Source of the DNA: JBFELU01 sp041551965 | GTDB lineage: Bacteria > Actinomycetota > Acidimicrobiia > Spongiisociales > UBA11373 | DNA: 64,000 bases | Reading direction: 5' to 3' | Assembly (NCBI GenBank): GCA_041551965.1 | Contig: JBFELU010000004.1 | Location: forward strand, 1 to 64,000 | In this document: positions 56,285 to 64,000 of the stretch, one piece after another | Layout: each line of letters starts with the position of its first letter | How positions within the stretch are numbered: the first letter of the stretch is position 1 | Translations under genes and position numbers: made by a program | The notes under the pieces: generated by a model | Told to the model about the DNA's origin: nothing | Databases searched by the model: none | What the model saw: only the letters and a program-made list of their open reading frames with translations

Positions 56285-59200
56285 TCAGCGGCGGACCAGC
56301 CCCTTGTAGGAGGGGGTGAACCCGGCGGCCGTGAGCCTGGTGCCCAGGGCGGTCGATGCTGCATCCCGCCCGTCCACCGTGGCGATGGTCAAGCGGGGTC
56401 GACGCCGGGCGGCATGGTCGGCGAGGGCCGCGGCGATCCGGTCGAGCGTCCCGTCGTCCTCGGTGAACGTCAGGATCGTGCGGCCGCCCCGTTCGAGGAA
56501 GGCGGCCATGTGGCCGTCGATCAGGATGGCGTGCGCTCCCGCAGAACGGGAGGAGCGGCCCGCGTCGGTCTCGGGCCACGGGATCGCCGCGCCGTAGGGA
56601 TTGGCCGGATCGGCGGCCGCCACCACCAGGGTGCCGCCGGTCTCGGATTCGGCCCGGAGGCGGTCGAGGGCTCCGGGAAGGGCGAATTGGGATCCACCCA
56701 GGCCGTCGACGAAATAGCCACGGCGGACCCGGCCGGCCTCTTCCATGGCGGCCAGGATCGGGGAGAGCCCGGCGAACCCGCCGGGGACGGCCTCGGCTCG
56801 AACAGCGCCCCCCGTGATGATGCCGTGGCGCTCGAGAAGCTGATCGGCGCGGGCCATCGCCTTCTCCGTGTCGAGGCTGCTCCGAGCCGACAGATCGGCA
56901 ACGAGGTACCAGCGACCCGAACCGGAGGGTGGGGCGGAGGCCGATGGGAGCCGGGGCCCGCGCCGGCCCACCCTCCTCGCTCGACCCCACAGGCGGGCCC
57001 GCAGCGGGGCAAGGGTGTCGTTGGTGACCAATCCGGCCCACACGAGGTCCCAGATCGCATCCAGGACCGTGTCGGGATCGCCGCCCCCGGCGGCGTCATA
57101 GAGATCACGAAAGAACGAGGCCCCTCGTTCGGCGAGGTGATTGCGGATCACCTCGTGGGGCTCGCCGGCGGGAATCTCGAGGTCGAGCGGCCAGGCGAGC
57201 AGGGGGACCTGATCGCGGAGATACAGGCCCACTCTGCCGTCCCGGGCCCCCAGCGGGCCGCGTCCGATCCAGACCACCTCGCCCGACGCCGTCAGCGCAT
57301 CCAGCATGTCGGCGGAGTAGTCGAGACGGGCGGGGAGCACATCGGCCTCGAGGATCGATGCGGGCAGAGCCACGCCCTGGAGCCGACGGATCACCTCGAC
57401 GAGGCGCGTTGCGCCGCGGCCGGGAGAAGCGAGCCCGTGCCATCGGGTCAGGAATAGCGAGAAGGCGGCGGGATCGGCCGCCTCGACCTCGGAGCGGGCG
57501 GCCGCCAGAGAGCGGCGGCGGAGCCGGCGGAGCACGTCGACGTCCACCCACTCCCGATCGGCACCGACGGGCCGAAAGGCGCCGCGGGTCACCCGGCCTC
57601 GCCGCTCCAGGCGCTCGAGGGTGTCGGTGATCACCGCCGGGGGAAGGCCGAGCGACTCTGCCGCCTCGGCAGGGGTGAACGGGGCGTGGGTGCGGGCGTA
57701 GCGGGAGACGACATCACCGAGGGGGTCGTCGACGGGCTCCAGATAGGCCGCCGGCACCCCGGGGGGAGGCTGAATGCCGAGCGCGTCGCGTAGCCGACCG
57801 GCATCTTCGGCGGCCGCCCAGTGCCTTGCGCCACCCACCCTGACGGCGATCACTCGATGCTCCCGCTCCAGGTCGGCAAGGGCCTCGGCCACCCGCTCCG
57901 GTTCCCGGGCGCGAGCCTCGATCTCAGGGGCGGTGAGCGGTCCCAGGTGGCGGAGGAGGTCTCCGATGCCGTCGGAACCCGAGACCCTGCGATCCTCGGC
58001 GAGGCGTTGCAGTTCCAACTCGAGGGTCTCGGCTTCGACGGGGGAGAGGAGGTCGCGGAGTTCGGGTTCGCCCAAGAGGTCTCGGAGGAGGCCGTGGTCG
58101 AGCGTGAGGGCGAGGGCCCTCCGTTCGGCGGGTGGGGCGTCGTACTCGTAGAGGAAGGAGGCGATGAAGTCGAACATGAGCGACGAAGCAAAGGGGCTCG
58201 GTCCGGCGGTCTCGACCTGAGCCACCCGGATCTTGCGGCTGCGGATCTCGGCGAGCACCTCCCGGAGCGCCGGGACGTCGAAGTGATCCTGGAGGATCTC
58301 CCGGTAGGTCTCGAGGACGATCGGGAACGAGGGATAGCGACCGGCGACGTCGAGCAGCCCGGTGGCTTTGCGGCGCTGCAACCAGAGCGGAGTGCGGCGT
58401 CCCGGTCTGCGCCGGGGGAGGAGCAGCGCCCGGGCGGCGGCTTCCCGGAATCGGGCAGCAAAGAGAGCGCTCTCACCGGCTTCGGCGATGACCAGCCGTT
58501 CCACCTCCTCGGGGTCGAGGATCAGCTCGGACGAGTCGGGGATCTCCTCGGCGTCGGGGAACCGGAGGATGATTCCGTCGTCGGACCACACCGCATCCGT
58601 CTCACCCCCATGGCGCTCTCGGAGACGGCGAGCGGCCGCCATTGCCCACGGTGCGTGGATCCTGGCCCCGAAGGGAGACAAGACCACCACCCGCCAGTCA
58701 CCGATCTCGTCGCGAAACTGCTGCACGACGATGGTTCGATCGCTCGGGAGCACGCCGGTCGCTTCCCGCTCCTCGGTCAGGAATTGGATCAGGTTGGCGG
58801 CCGCCCGGGCGTCGAGCCGGTAGTCCTCGATGAGCTTGGCCCGTGCGGTCTGCGGATCCAGGGCGCCGAAGGTTCGGACGAACTGGCCCACCGCCCTTCC
58901 GGTCTCCAGGGGCCGTCCCGGCCGATCACCGTGCCAGAACGGGAGGCGGGCCACCGGCTCCCCGGGCGCGGGGATCACGGCCACCCGATCGGCGGTGATC
59001 TCGGTGATCCGCCACGTGGTCGACCCGAGCACGAACGTGTCACCCACCCGGCTCTCGTAGACCATCTCCTCGTCGAGTTCGCCGACTCTGCCGCCTTCGG
59101 GAAGCACGACCCGGTAGAGGCCTCGGTCGGGGATGGTCCCGGGGTTGGTGACCGCCAGCATGCGGGCGTTGTCGCGCGCCCGCAGCATGCCGGCGACCCG

Positions 59201-60661
59201 GTCCCACACGATGCGGGGGCGCAACTCGGCGAAGTCGTCTGAGGGGTACCGCCCGGAGAGCATGTCGAGGGTCGCCTCGAACGGCTCGCGCCCGAGGTCT
59301 GCAAAGGGCGCGGCGCGACGGAACATGTCGTAGAGATCGTCGACCTTCCAGTCTTCGACGGCGACCGCCGCCACGACCTGCTGTGCCAGCACGTCGAGCG
59401 GGTTGGAGGGGATGCGGGTTTCCTCGATGAGGCCGGTGCGCATCCGATCGACGACGACCGTCGCCTCGAGGAGGTCCCCCCGGTGTTTGGGGAAGACCTT
59501 GGCCCGGCTGGGCACGCCCACCTGGTGACCGGCCCTGCCGACTCGTTGGAGGCCGCGGGCCACGCTGGTCGGGGACTCGACCAGGAGCACCAAGTCGACG
59601 GCATCCATGTCCACGCCCAATTCGAGTGACGAGGTCGCCACGACGCAGGGCAGGTCGCCCCGTTTGAGCGCGTCCTCGATAGCCACCCTCTGCTCCCGCG
59701 CCACCGAGCCGTGGTGAGCCTTGGCGATCTCCTCCCCGGCCAGCGTGTTGAGTTCGGCCGCCATCCTCTCGACCAGGCTTCGCGAGTTCGCAAAGACGAT
59801 CGTGGACCGATGCGACCGGATGAGGTCGAGCAACCGGGGGTACACCGCTGGCCAGATCGACCGCCGGGGAGGCTCCTCGGGATCACCGTCGAGGTCGGGG
59901 CGGGTCATGTCGTCGACGGGCACGACCACCTCGATCTCCAGGCGGCGGTCCCGCGGGGCGTCGACGATCGCCACCGGGCGCGGCTCCCAGCCCGCGTCGG
60001 TGGGTGTGCCGCCCCCCAGGAACTCGCCTATGGCCTCGAGGGGGCGCTGGGTCGCCGACAATCCGATGCGCTGTGGGGGAGCTTCGGTGATCTGCTCCAG
60101 CCGCTCGAGGCTCAAGGCCAAATGGGAGCCGCGTTTCGATGCCGCGATGGAGTGGATCTCGTCGACGATCACCCAGCGGACCGGAGCGAGGATCTCGCGC
60201 ACCGACGAGGTGAGCATCAGGTAGAGGCTCTCCGGGGTCGTGATCAGGATGTCGGGGGGGTGACGCAGCATGCGACGCCGATCCTCGGACGGCGTGTCCC
60301 CGGTGCGCATGGCCGTGGTGATGTCGGCGGCCTCGAGACCCGCCGACCGCGCCGCGTTGGTGATTCCGGCCAGAGGCGCTCGCAGGTTGCGGTCGATGTC
60401 GTAGGCGAGTGCCTTCAGGGGGGAAACGTAGAGAAGGCGGCATCGGCGCCGCTCCGCCGGGACGGGCTCGGCCATGAGCCGGTCGATGCCCCACAGGAAG
60501 GCTGCCAGGGTCTTGCCCGAGCCGGTGGGGGCGTGGATGAGAGTGTGGTGCCCCTCTGCGATCTTCGGCCACCCGTGGTCCTGTGCCGGCGTGGGGCCGG
60601 CAAAGCTGGCGGCGAACCATTGCCGGGTGGCGGGGCCGAAGAGATCGAGCGAGGTGGCCAT
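56285..60661 (-). CDS. lhr: Lhr-type large ATP-dependent helicase
   Basis: 1458 residues, the length of full actinobacterial Lhr. Motif I APTGSGKT (45-52), motif II DEIHS at 167-171, SATQRPLEAIG (III) and LQRVGRAGHQVG (VI) are complete; a long winged-helix/Lhr-core (RWHGLASPGRGATRLVE) and a C-terminal region follow. Lhr is a 3'-5' DNA/RNA-DNA helicase linked to repair. The ATG at 60661 was chosen because TACCCT lies seven bases upstream; longer frames are unsupported. It is monocistronic; no partner nuclease (such as Nei) is nearby. Confidence 0.92.
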   Translation of the reverse strand: MATSLDLFGPATRQWFAASFAGPTPAQDHGWPKIAEGHHTLIHAPTGSGKTLAAFLWGIDRLMAEPVPAERRRCRLLYVSPLKALAYDIDRNLRAPLAGITNAARSAGLEAADITTAMRTGDTPSEDRRRMLRHPPDILITTPESLYLMLTSSVREILAPVRWVIVDEIHSIAASKRGSHLALSLERLEQITEAPPQRIGLSATQRPLEAIGEFLGGGTPTDAGWEPRPVAIVDAPRDRRLEIEVVVPVDDMTRPDLDGDPEEPPRRSIWPAVYPRLLDLIRSHRSTIVFANSRSLVERMAAELNTLAGEEIAKAHHGSVAREQRVAIEDALKRGDLPCVVATSSLELGVDMDAVDLVLLVESPTSVARGLQRVGRAGHQVGVPSRAKVFPKHRGDLLEATVVVDRMRTGLIEETRIPSNPLDVLAQQVVAAVAVEDWKVDDLYDMFRRAAPFADLGREPFEATLDMLSGRYPSDDFAELRPRIVWDRVAGMLRARDNARMLAVTNPGTIPDRGLYRVVLPEGGRVGELDEEMVYESRVGDTFVLGSTTWRITEITADRVAVIPAPGEPVARLPFWHGDRPGRPLETGRAVGQFVRTFGALDPQTARAKLIEDYRLDARAAANLIQFLTEEREATGVLPSDRTIVVQQFRDEIGDWRVVVLSPFGARIHAPWAMAAARRLRERHGGETDAVWSDDGIILRFPDAEEIPDSSELILDPEEVERLVIAEAGESALFAARFREAAARALLLPRRRPGRRTPLWLQRRKATGLLDVAGRYPSFPIVLETYREILQDHFDVPALREVLAEIRSRKIRVAQVETAGPSPFASSLMFDFIASFLYEYDAPPAERRALALTLDHGLLRDLLGEPELRDLLSPVEAETLELELQRLAEDRRVSGSDGIGDLLRHLGPLTAPEIEARAREPERVAEALADLEREHRVIAVRVGGARHWAAAEDAGRLRDALGIQPPPGVPAAYLEPVDDPLGDVVSRYARTHAPFTPAEAAESLGLPPAVITDTLERLERRGRVTRGAFRPVGADREWVDVDVLRRLRRRSLAAARSEVEAADPAAFSLFLTRWHGLASPGRGATRLVEVIRRLQGVALPASILEADVLPARLDYSADMLDALTASGEVVWIGRGPLGARDGRVGLYLRDQVPLLAWPLDLEIPAGEPHEVIRNHLAERGASFFRDLYDAAGGGDPDTVLDAIWDLVWAGLVTNDTLAPLRARLWGRARRVGRRGPRLPSASAPPSGSGRWYLVADLSARSSLDTEKAMARADQLLERHGIITGGAVRAEAVPGGFAGLSPILAAMEEAGRVRRGYFVDGLGGSQFALPGALDRLRAESETGGTLVVAAADPANPYGAAIPWPETDAGRSSRSAGAHAILIDGHMAAFLERGGRTILTFTEDDGTLDRIAAALADHAARRRPRLTIATVDGRDAASTALGTRLTAAGFTPSYKGLVRR

Positions 60662-60668
60662 GGTCGGG

Positions 60669-60674
60669 AGGGTA
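60669..60674 (-). promoter_or_regulatory. -10 box for lhr
   Basis: TACCCT on the minus strand, 7 nt before ATG 60661. Confidence 0.5.
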
Positions 60675-60717
60675 CCGGCGGCGACCGACATCGAACCGGC
60701 CGGCAACCAGAGGCCCG

Positions 60718-60732
60718 CTCGTCGGAGACGAG
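60718..60732. terminator. Hairpin between the agmatinase and lhr genes
   Basis: CTCGTC (60718-60723), GGA loop, GACGAG (60727-60732): perfect 6-bp stem. It lies on the 3' side of the agmatinase gene, 37 bases after its stop on the minus strand. Confidence 0.4.
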
Positions 60733-60768
60733 TTCTGTCACCTTCCAACGGAGCGAGCTGGCTCTCCC

Positions 60769-61734
60769 TCAGGTGCCGAGGCGGCCCTGTGCCATTCCCG
60801 TGAGGAGTTCGAGAACCGCCCGATTCGCCAGCAGCGCCGTGATGTCGCCCGGCCCGTCGTAGAGGGGAGCGACCTCGACGACGTCGGCGCCGACGACCGG
60901 CAGCTCACGACCGATGCGCCGCAACGTTGCCAGCAACTCGTCGGCGTGCAGCCCGCCCGGCTCCGGTGTGCCGGTACCGGGAGCGGCGGCGGGGTCGACG
61001 ACATCGATGTCGACCGACGCGAACACCGAGTCGGCGCCGTCGGCCGCCGCAGCGATTGCATCGTCGACGACCCGATCGAGCCCGCGCGCGCGGATCTCGG
61101 TCATGGTGTGCCAGCGCATCCCCTGATCCTTCATCCAGGCCACCACTTCGGGCGGGGGCCAGAATCCGCGGAGCCCGATCTGTACGAAGCGATGCCCGGG
61201 CACGGCCCCCGACTCGATCAGGCGACGCATCGGGGTGCCGTGTCCGTGGAGCATCCCGTAGTGGGTCTCGGCGGTGTCGGCATGGGCGTCGAAGTGGATC
61301 AATGCCACCCGTCCCGGCCCGTGGACCCGGGTCACCCCGGTGGCGTTCGCAAACGTCACCGTGTGGTCTCCGCCCAAGACGATCGGTACCGCTCCCGACC
61401 CGGCGATGCGGCCCACCACATCGGCGATCAGGTCGAGGCTGTGGTCGACGTAGCCGGGCACGACGTCGATGTCCCCGACGTCGACCACGCCGAGCGCCGC
61501 GAGCGGGTCGACGCTGCTCTCGAGATCGGGTCGGCTTCCCGTCGGACCGAGTGGGTCGTTCTCCCGGATCGCCTTTGGCCCGAAGCGGGCCCCGGGCCGG
61601 TACGTGGTGCCCCAATCGAACGGGGCGCCCACGATGACGGCCCCGGCGTCCCCGATCTCAGCGAGTTCGGCACGGGGAACGCCGGCAAAGGTGCCGCGGG
61701 CCCCGAAGGAGTGAGTGCCGAAGCCGGTGGTCAT
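60769..61734 (-). CDS. Agmatinase/arginase family ureohydrolase
   Basis: 321 residues. The binuclear manganese motifs are GGDHTVTFA (121-129), IHFDAHADTAE (146-156) and SVDIDVVDPA (late); VGAPFDWGTT and GTPEPGGLHADELL are typical of SpeB-type enzymes. The likely reaction is agmatine to putrescine and urea, though formimidoglutamase or guanidinobutyrase are alternatives that this sequence cannot exclude. TATCCT eight bases before ATG 61734 marks a leaderless start. Confidence 0.88.
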   Translation of the reverse strand: MTTGFGTHSFGARGTFAGVPRAELAEIGDAGAVIVGAPFDWGTTYRPGARFGPKAIRENDPLGPTGSRPDLESSVDPLAALGVVDVGDIDVVPGYVDHSLDLIADVVGRIAGSGAVPIVLGGDHTVTFANATGVTRVHGPGRVALIHFDAHADTAETHYGMLHGHGTPMRRLIESGAVPGHRFVQIGLRGFWPPPEVVAWMKDQGMRWHTMTEIRARGLDRVVDDAIAAAADGADSVFASVDIDVVDPAAAPGTGTPEPGGLHADELLATLRRIGRELPVVGADVVEVAPLYDGPGDITALLANRAVLELLTGMAQGRLGT

Positions 61735-61742
61735 GGGTCGCC

Positions 61743-61748
61743 AGGATA
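61743..61748 (-). promoter_or_regulatory. -10 box for the agmatinase-family gene
   Basis: TATCCT on the minus strand, 8 nt before ATG 61734. Confidence 0.45.
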
Positions 61749-61780
61749 CGGCAGGGTCGATTCGCTGCCACACTGGGGCC

Positions 61781-62401
61781 GTGGACATCGCGGTCAACCT
61801 CGTCGAGAGCTACCTGCGGCTCGCCGGCTATCTGACCCTGAGCGAATTCGAGGTGCAGCGACGGACCGAGACCGGTTTCGAGACGGTCACCGACATCGAC
61901 ATCATGGCCATGAGGCTTCCCGGGGCGGTGTTTGCGGGTGATCCGCACGGAGGGGAGGACTGTCGGCTCCTCCTCATCGACGACCCGGTCCTCGAACTCA
62001 CCGACGACCTGGTCGATGTGATCATCGGGGAGGTGAAGCAGGGCGAGGCCGAATTCAACCCGGGCATTCGCCGCCACGAGGTCCTTCACTCGATGCTCCG
62101 GCGCATCGAGTGGCTCTACGAAGAGCCGCTGGCGGAGGTGGTGGGAGCCCTCCAAGAGGAAGCCGTGTGTCACACCGCCGCCCGGGGCGGAGGGGTGGTC
62201 CGGACTCGGCTCGTGGCCTTCGGAAGGGCGCCGACCTGCAATCTCCACACGATCTCCCACACCCACATCGTGCGCACCGTGCTCGGGTTCTTCGGGGGGC
62301 TCGACGATGCCTTTCGCCCGGTGCAGTTCCGGGATCCGGCTCCGGCGATGCTGTCGCTCCTCCTCAAGGCCGGCTTCGAGGTCACCAAGGAGTCCGGCTA
62401 G
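61781..62401 (+). CDS. Putative PD-(D/E)XK nuclease-fold protein
   Basis: 206 residues from GTG. An N-terminal helix (AVNLVESYLRLAGYLTLSEF) is followed by ETGFETVTDIDIMAMR with Asp38/Asp40 and, after a gap, VDVIIGEVKQGEAEFN with Glu84 and Lys86. This E-x7-D...E-x-K order on adjacent strands matches the PD-(D/E)XK core of nucleases. No partner methylase or target domain is seen. The stop overlaps the next gene's stop in a CTAG tetramer. I do not recognise a named family; it may be a resident DNA- or RNA-processing enzyme. Confidence 0.6.
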   Translation: MDIAVNLVESYLRLAGYLTLSEFEVQRRTETGFETVTDIDIMAMRLPGAVFAGDPHGGEDCRLLLIDDPVLELTDDLVDVIIGEVKQGEAEFNPGIRRHEVLHSMLRRIEWLYEEPLAEVVGALQEEAVCHTAARGGGVVRTRLVAFGRAPTCNLHTISHTHIVRTVLGFFGGLDDAFRPVQFRDPAPAMLSLLLKAGFEVTKESG

Positions 62402-63057
62402 CTCATCGAGCCGGGCGAGTCCACGCCGGCTGGCGTGTCCGGGCGGAGCCGATCGAGGGCTGCAAGCAGGAACAACAAGGCGCCCACCATCTCCAGGGTC
62501 TCCTCGGCGACCATCATCGGGTCGTACAGCGAGGCCCGGATCGGCTCCCCTCCCCAGTTCTGGACGAGCTCGAGGGCCAGGGCGAGCGCCCAGGCGGCCC
62601 CGCCGCCGATGATGCCGAGGGCTTGCCTGCGGGGCGTCGTGCGCACGATCCTGACCCACGCCAGCCATGCCACCGCCAGCACCGGGAGGTAGAGGAGTTG
62701 CCAGTCGACGCCGCTCCAGCGTTCCAGGCGCTCATGGATGCCGTTGCCCTCATCGAGGGCCAGCCAGGCCAGCACCGCCGCCCACACCCACGCCCAGCGA
62801 CTCCACCCTGAGGCCGCCGCCAGCACCCATACGCCGGCAGCGATCCAGAGAAGCGCTGCCGCCGCCCAGGTGGCGACCGATGCCTCTGAGTCGAGGTTGG
62901 CCGCCGACCAGGTCGGAGCAACGGTCCGCTGCACGATGCCGAGGATGACCAGGGCAGTGATGACCATGCCCGCCACCACGGCCACCGCCCGCGACGGCAC
63001 CGAGGTCACTCCGGCGACCACCGGGCGAAGCCTCCGCGGGGGGCCGTCAGCGGGCAC
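62398..63057 (-). CDS. Membrane protein of unknown function
   Basis: 219 residues, about five helices. After a basic start, AVAVVAGMVITALVILGIVQ and ATWAAAALLWIAAGVWVLAA lead to a loop with DEGNGIHERLERWSG, the only polar, conserved-looking part, which may be outside. No family recognised. Its GTG overlaps the BtpA gene end by 11 bases, so it is co-translated. The N-terminus could begin later, at an inner Met. Confidence 0.6.
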   Translation of the reverse strand: MPADGPPRRLRPVVAGVTSVPSRAVAVVAGMVITALVILGIVQRTVAPTWSAANLDSEASVATWAAAALLWIAAGVWVLAAASGWSRWAWVWAAVLAWLALDEGNGIHERLERWSGVDWQLLYLPVLAVAWLAWVRIVRTTPRRQALGIIGGGAAWALALALELVQNWGGEPIRASLYDPMMVAEETLEMVGALLFLLAALDRLRPDTPAGVDSPGSMS

Positions 63058-63820
63058 GAGCGGAACGGACCAGGGCGGCGGCCCGCTCCGGATCGACCGG
63101 GGCCTCGGTGATCCCGTCGTGCTTGATGGCGGTGCCGACGATCAGCCCGTCGGCCTCTCGGAGGAGATCGGCCGCCGAGTCGAGGGTGACGCCGGAACCG
63201 ACCAGCAGCGGCGCTCCGGGCGCCGCCGCTCGCACCACGGACAGATCGGCCTCGTTCACCGGAGCGCCCGTGGCCGACCCGGAGACGATGAGGGCATCGG
63301 CTCCGGCCCGCTCCCACGTGTCCCGGGCGGCCTGCTCGAGACTCCACCCCGCCGGAGGGACCGCATGCTTGACCATGATGTCGGCGGCGACCTCGAGGTC
63401 GGCCTCCAGTGAGGATCGAAGGCGGGCGACCTCGGCCGCCCTGCCGACGATCGGACCCTGGTCGGTGAACATGGTTCCGGACAGCACGTTGACTCGAACG
63501 AAGGCAGCTCCGGCTGCAACGGCGACGGCGACGGCGGCGAGCGCGTCGTTGCGGAGCACGTTGACGCCGACCGGAATCGTCACGGAATCACGAACCTCGG
63601 CCACGATTCGGGTCATCGCCGCCACGGTGGCCTTGGGCACGTCGTCGGCGAAGAAGGGAGCGTCGCCGTAGTTCTCCACGAGGACGGCATCGAACCCGGC
63701 GTGCGCCAGTGAGCCGGCATCGCGGACCCCTCGTTCGGCGGTCTCCTCGAGTCGGCCGTCGTAACGCGGAGACCCCGGCAGCGGTCCGAGGTGGACCATC
63801 CCGATGAGCGGCCCGATCAT
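63047..63820 (-). CDS. BtpA/SgcQ-family protein
   Basis: 257 residues. MVHLGPLPGSPRYDG, FDAVLVENYGDAPFF and VNVLRNDALAAVAVA... plus VGSGVTLDSAADLL near the end are the BtpA family order: a TIM-barrel linked to photosystem I stability in cyanobacteria and to sugar operons in others. In a non-phototroph the role is unknown, probably a small-molecule aldolase or phosphate-binding enzyme. The ATG overlaps the stop of the gene upstream (ATGA). Confidence 0.85.
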   Translation of the reverse strand: MIGPLIGMVHLGPLPGSPRYDGRLEETAERGVRDAGSLAHAGFDAVLVENYGDAPFFADDVPKATVAAMTRIVAEVRDSVTIPVGVNVLRNDALAAVAVAVAAGAAFVRVNVLSGTMFTDQGPIVGRAAEVARLRSSLEADLEVAADIMVKHAVPPAGWSLEQAARDTWERAGADALIVSGSATGAPVNEADLSVVRAAAPGAPLLVGSGVTLDSAADLLREADGLIVGTAIKHDGITEAPVDPERAAALVRSARAR

Positions 63821-64000
63821 GGAAAGGCGCGCGCCACCCGCAGAGCGGTCTCGGCGGTTTCCCCGATGGCGGTGAGGTTCTCGACATCGCCGACCGGCGT
63901 ACGCTGCACCGCCAGTCGGCTCCACTCACCGGCGCTGCCCTTGATCACCTGGTCGGTGTCGGAGGGGCCGAACACCCAACTCGCATAGCCGGGCCCCACG
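63817..64000 (-). CDS. Partial gene, maleylpyruvate-isomerase/mycothiol-type family C-terminus
   Basis: The gene enters from the right edge; 60-odd C-terminal residues are visible. The segment YASWVFGPSDTDQVIKGSAGEWSRLAVQR and the tail ENLTAIGETAETALRVARAFP match the C-terminal domain of the actinobacterial DinB-like, mycothiol-dependent isomerase family (TIGR03083/03084), with the 'xVxGxAxxWxxLxxxR' pattern. The metal-binding half is outside the window, so assignment is moderate. Translationally coupled to the BtpA gene. Confidence 0.5.
   Translation of the reverse strand, partial: VGPGYASWVFGPSDTDQVIKGSAGEWSRLAVQRTPVGDVENLTAIGETAETALRVARAFP

Noticed and set aside
61781..62401. Restriction-modification system
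   Set aside because: No methyltransferase or specificity gene is adjacent; neighbours are metabolic and membrane genes.
1..64000. CRISPR arrays, tRNA and rRNA genes, insertion sequences, attachment sites
   Set aside because: I found no regularly spaced direct repeats, no tRNA T-loop motif with a matching acceptor stem, no rRNA-like stretch and no transposase or integrase motif; an automated scan could still reveal a divergent tRNA.

Overview
The window is a contiguous, gene-dense (about 68 protein genes, few gaps over 200 bp), very GC-rich piece of an actinobacterial chromosome. The lineage signals are F420-type LLM oxidoreductases, a MurT/GatD lipid II amidation pair, a TetR-free DtxR regulator, DUF4032, the split C-terminal piece of a DnaE2-type polymerase, GTG starts and near-universal G/C third codon positions. 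An uncultured or environmental actinobacterium, possibly of the Acidimicrobiia type, fits best, but that placement is inference. I see no phage, IS element, CRISPR array, rRNA or tRNA.

Layout. 1-4.1 kb: end of dnaE2, then a reverse-strand surface group (CapA-like phosphatase with RTX repeats, a conserved unknown with a tiny acidic partner, a small coiled coil, an L,D-transpeptidase with RTX repeats). 4.2-11.2 kb: thiolase, adenine-deaminase-like enzyme, and a BMP-type nucleoside ABC transporter (lipoprotein, ATPase, two permeases) with a strong hairpin and a second promoter inside the cluster. 11.2-18.6 kb: UlaG-like hydrolase, PAC2 protein, an orphan histidine kinase with a helix-hairpin-helix tail, a low-complexity secreted protein, and a three-gene overlapping operon (FAD oxidoreductase, anchored protein, HTTM protein). 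18.6-24.3 kb: LLM oxidoreductase, small proteins, a duplicated-domain membrane protein, aldo/keto reductase, TPP enzyme. 24.3-26.4 kb: a DtxR/FeoA regulator with an operator over its own start, overlapping a FeoB-like permease that lacks the GTPase domain. 26.4-33.2 kb: PAP2 phosphatase, LPG-synthase-type membrane protein, HAD 5'-nucleotidase, MscS channel, methyltransferase remnant, trypsin-like protease with RTX repeats. 33.2-36.5 kb: PlsY-like/DegV/archease and RtcB. 36.8-43.8 kb: DUF2269 membrane protein behind a structured leader, MFS, SixA, YhhN, glycolipid-binding protein, SerC, aspartate aminotransferase, AroQ, lipoate ligase family. 43.9-64 kb: lipoproteins, ABC exporter, MurT/GatD, a second LLM enzyme, ACT protein, Nudix, Usp, flavin reductase, DUF4032, nucleoside deoxyribosyltransferase, aldehyde dehydrogenase, Lhr helicase, agmatinase family, a putative PD-(D/E)XK protein, BtpA family and the edge of a mycothiol/maleylpyruvate-isomerase-like gene.

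Gene cooperation. Purine and nucleoside scavenging is the clearest theme (transporter, deaminase, 5'-nucleotidase, deoxyribosyltransferase). Cell-envelope work is the second (L,D-transpeptidase, MurT/GatD, PAP2, PlsY, secreted RTX enzymes). RtcB and archease form an RNA repair/ligation pair.

Most unusual features: a recurrent TAnnnT element 6-8 nt before start codons on both strands, implying widespread leaderless transcription, sometimes with two divergent -10 boxes sharing the same bases; one Cys-flanked RTX module attached to three unrelated secreted enzymes; a FeoB gate without its motor; a MurT with no cysteines; and two membrane-protein genes whose Shine-Dalgarno sequences sit inside predicted hairpins.
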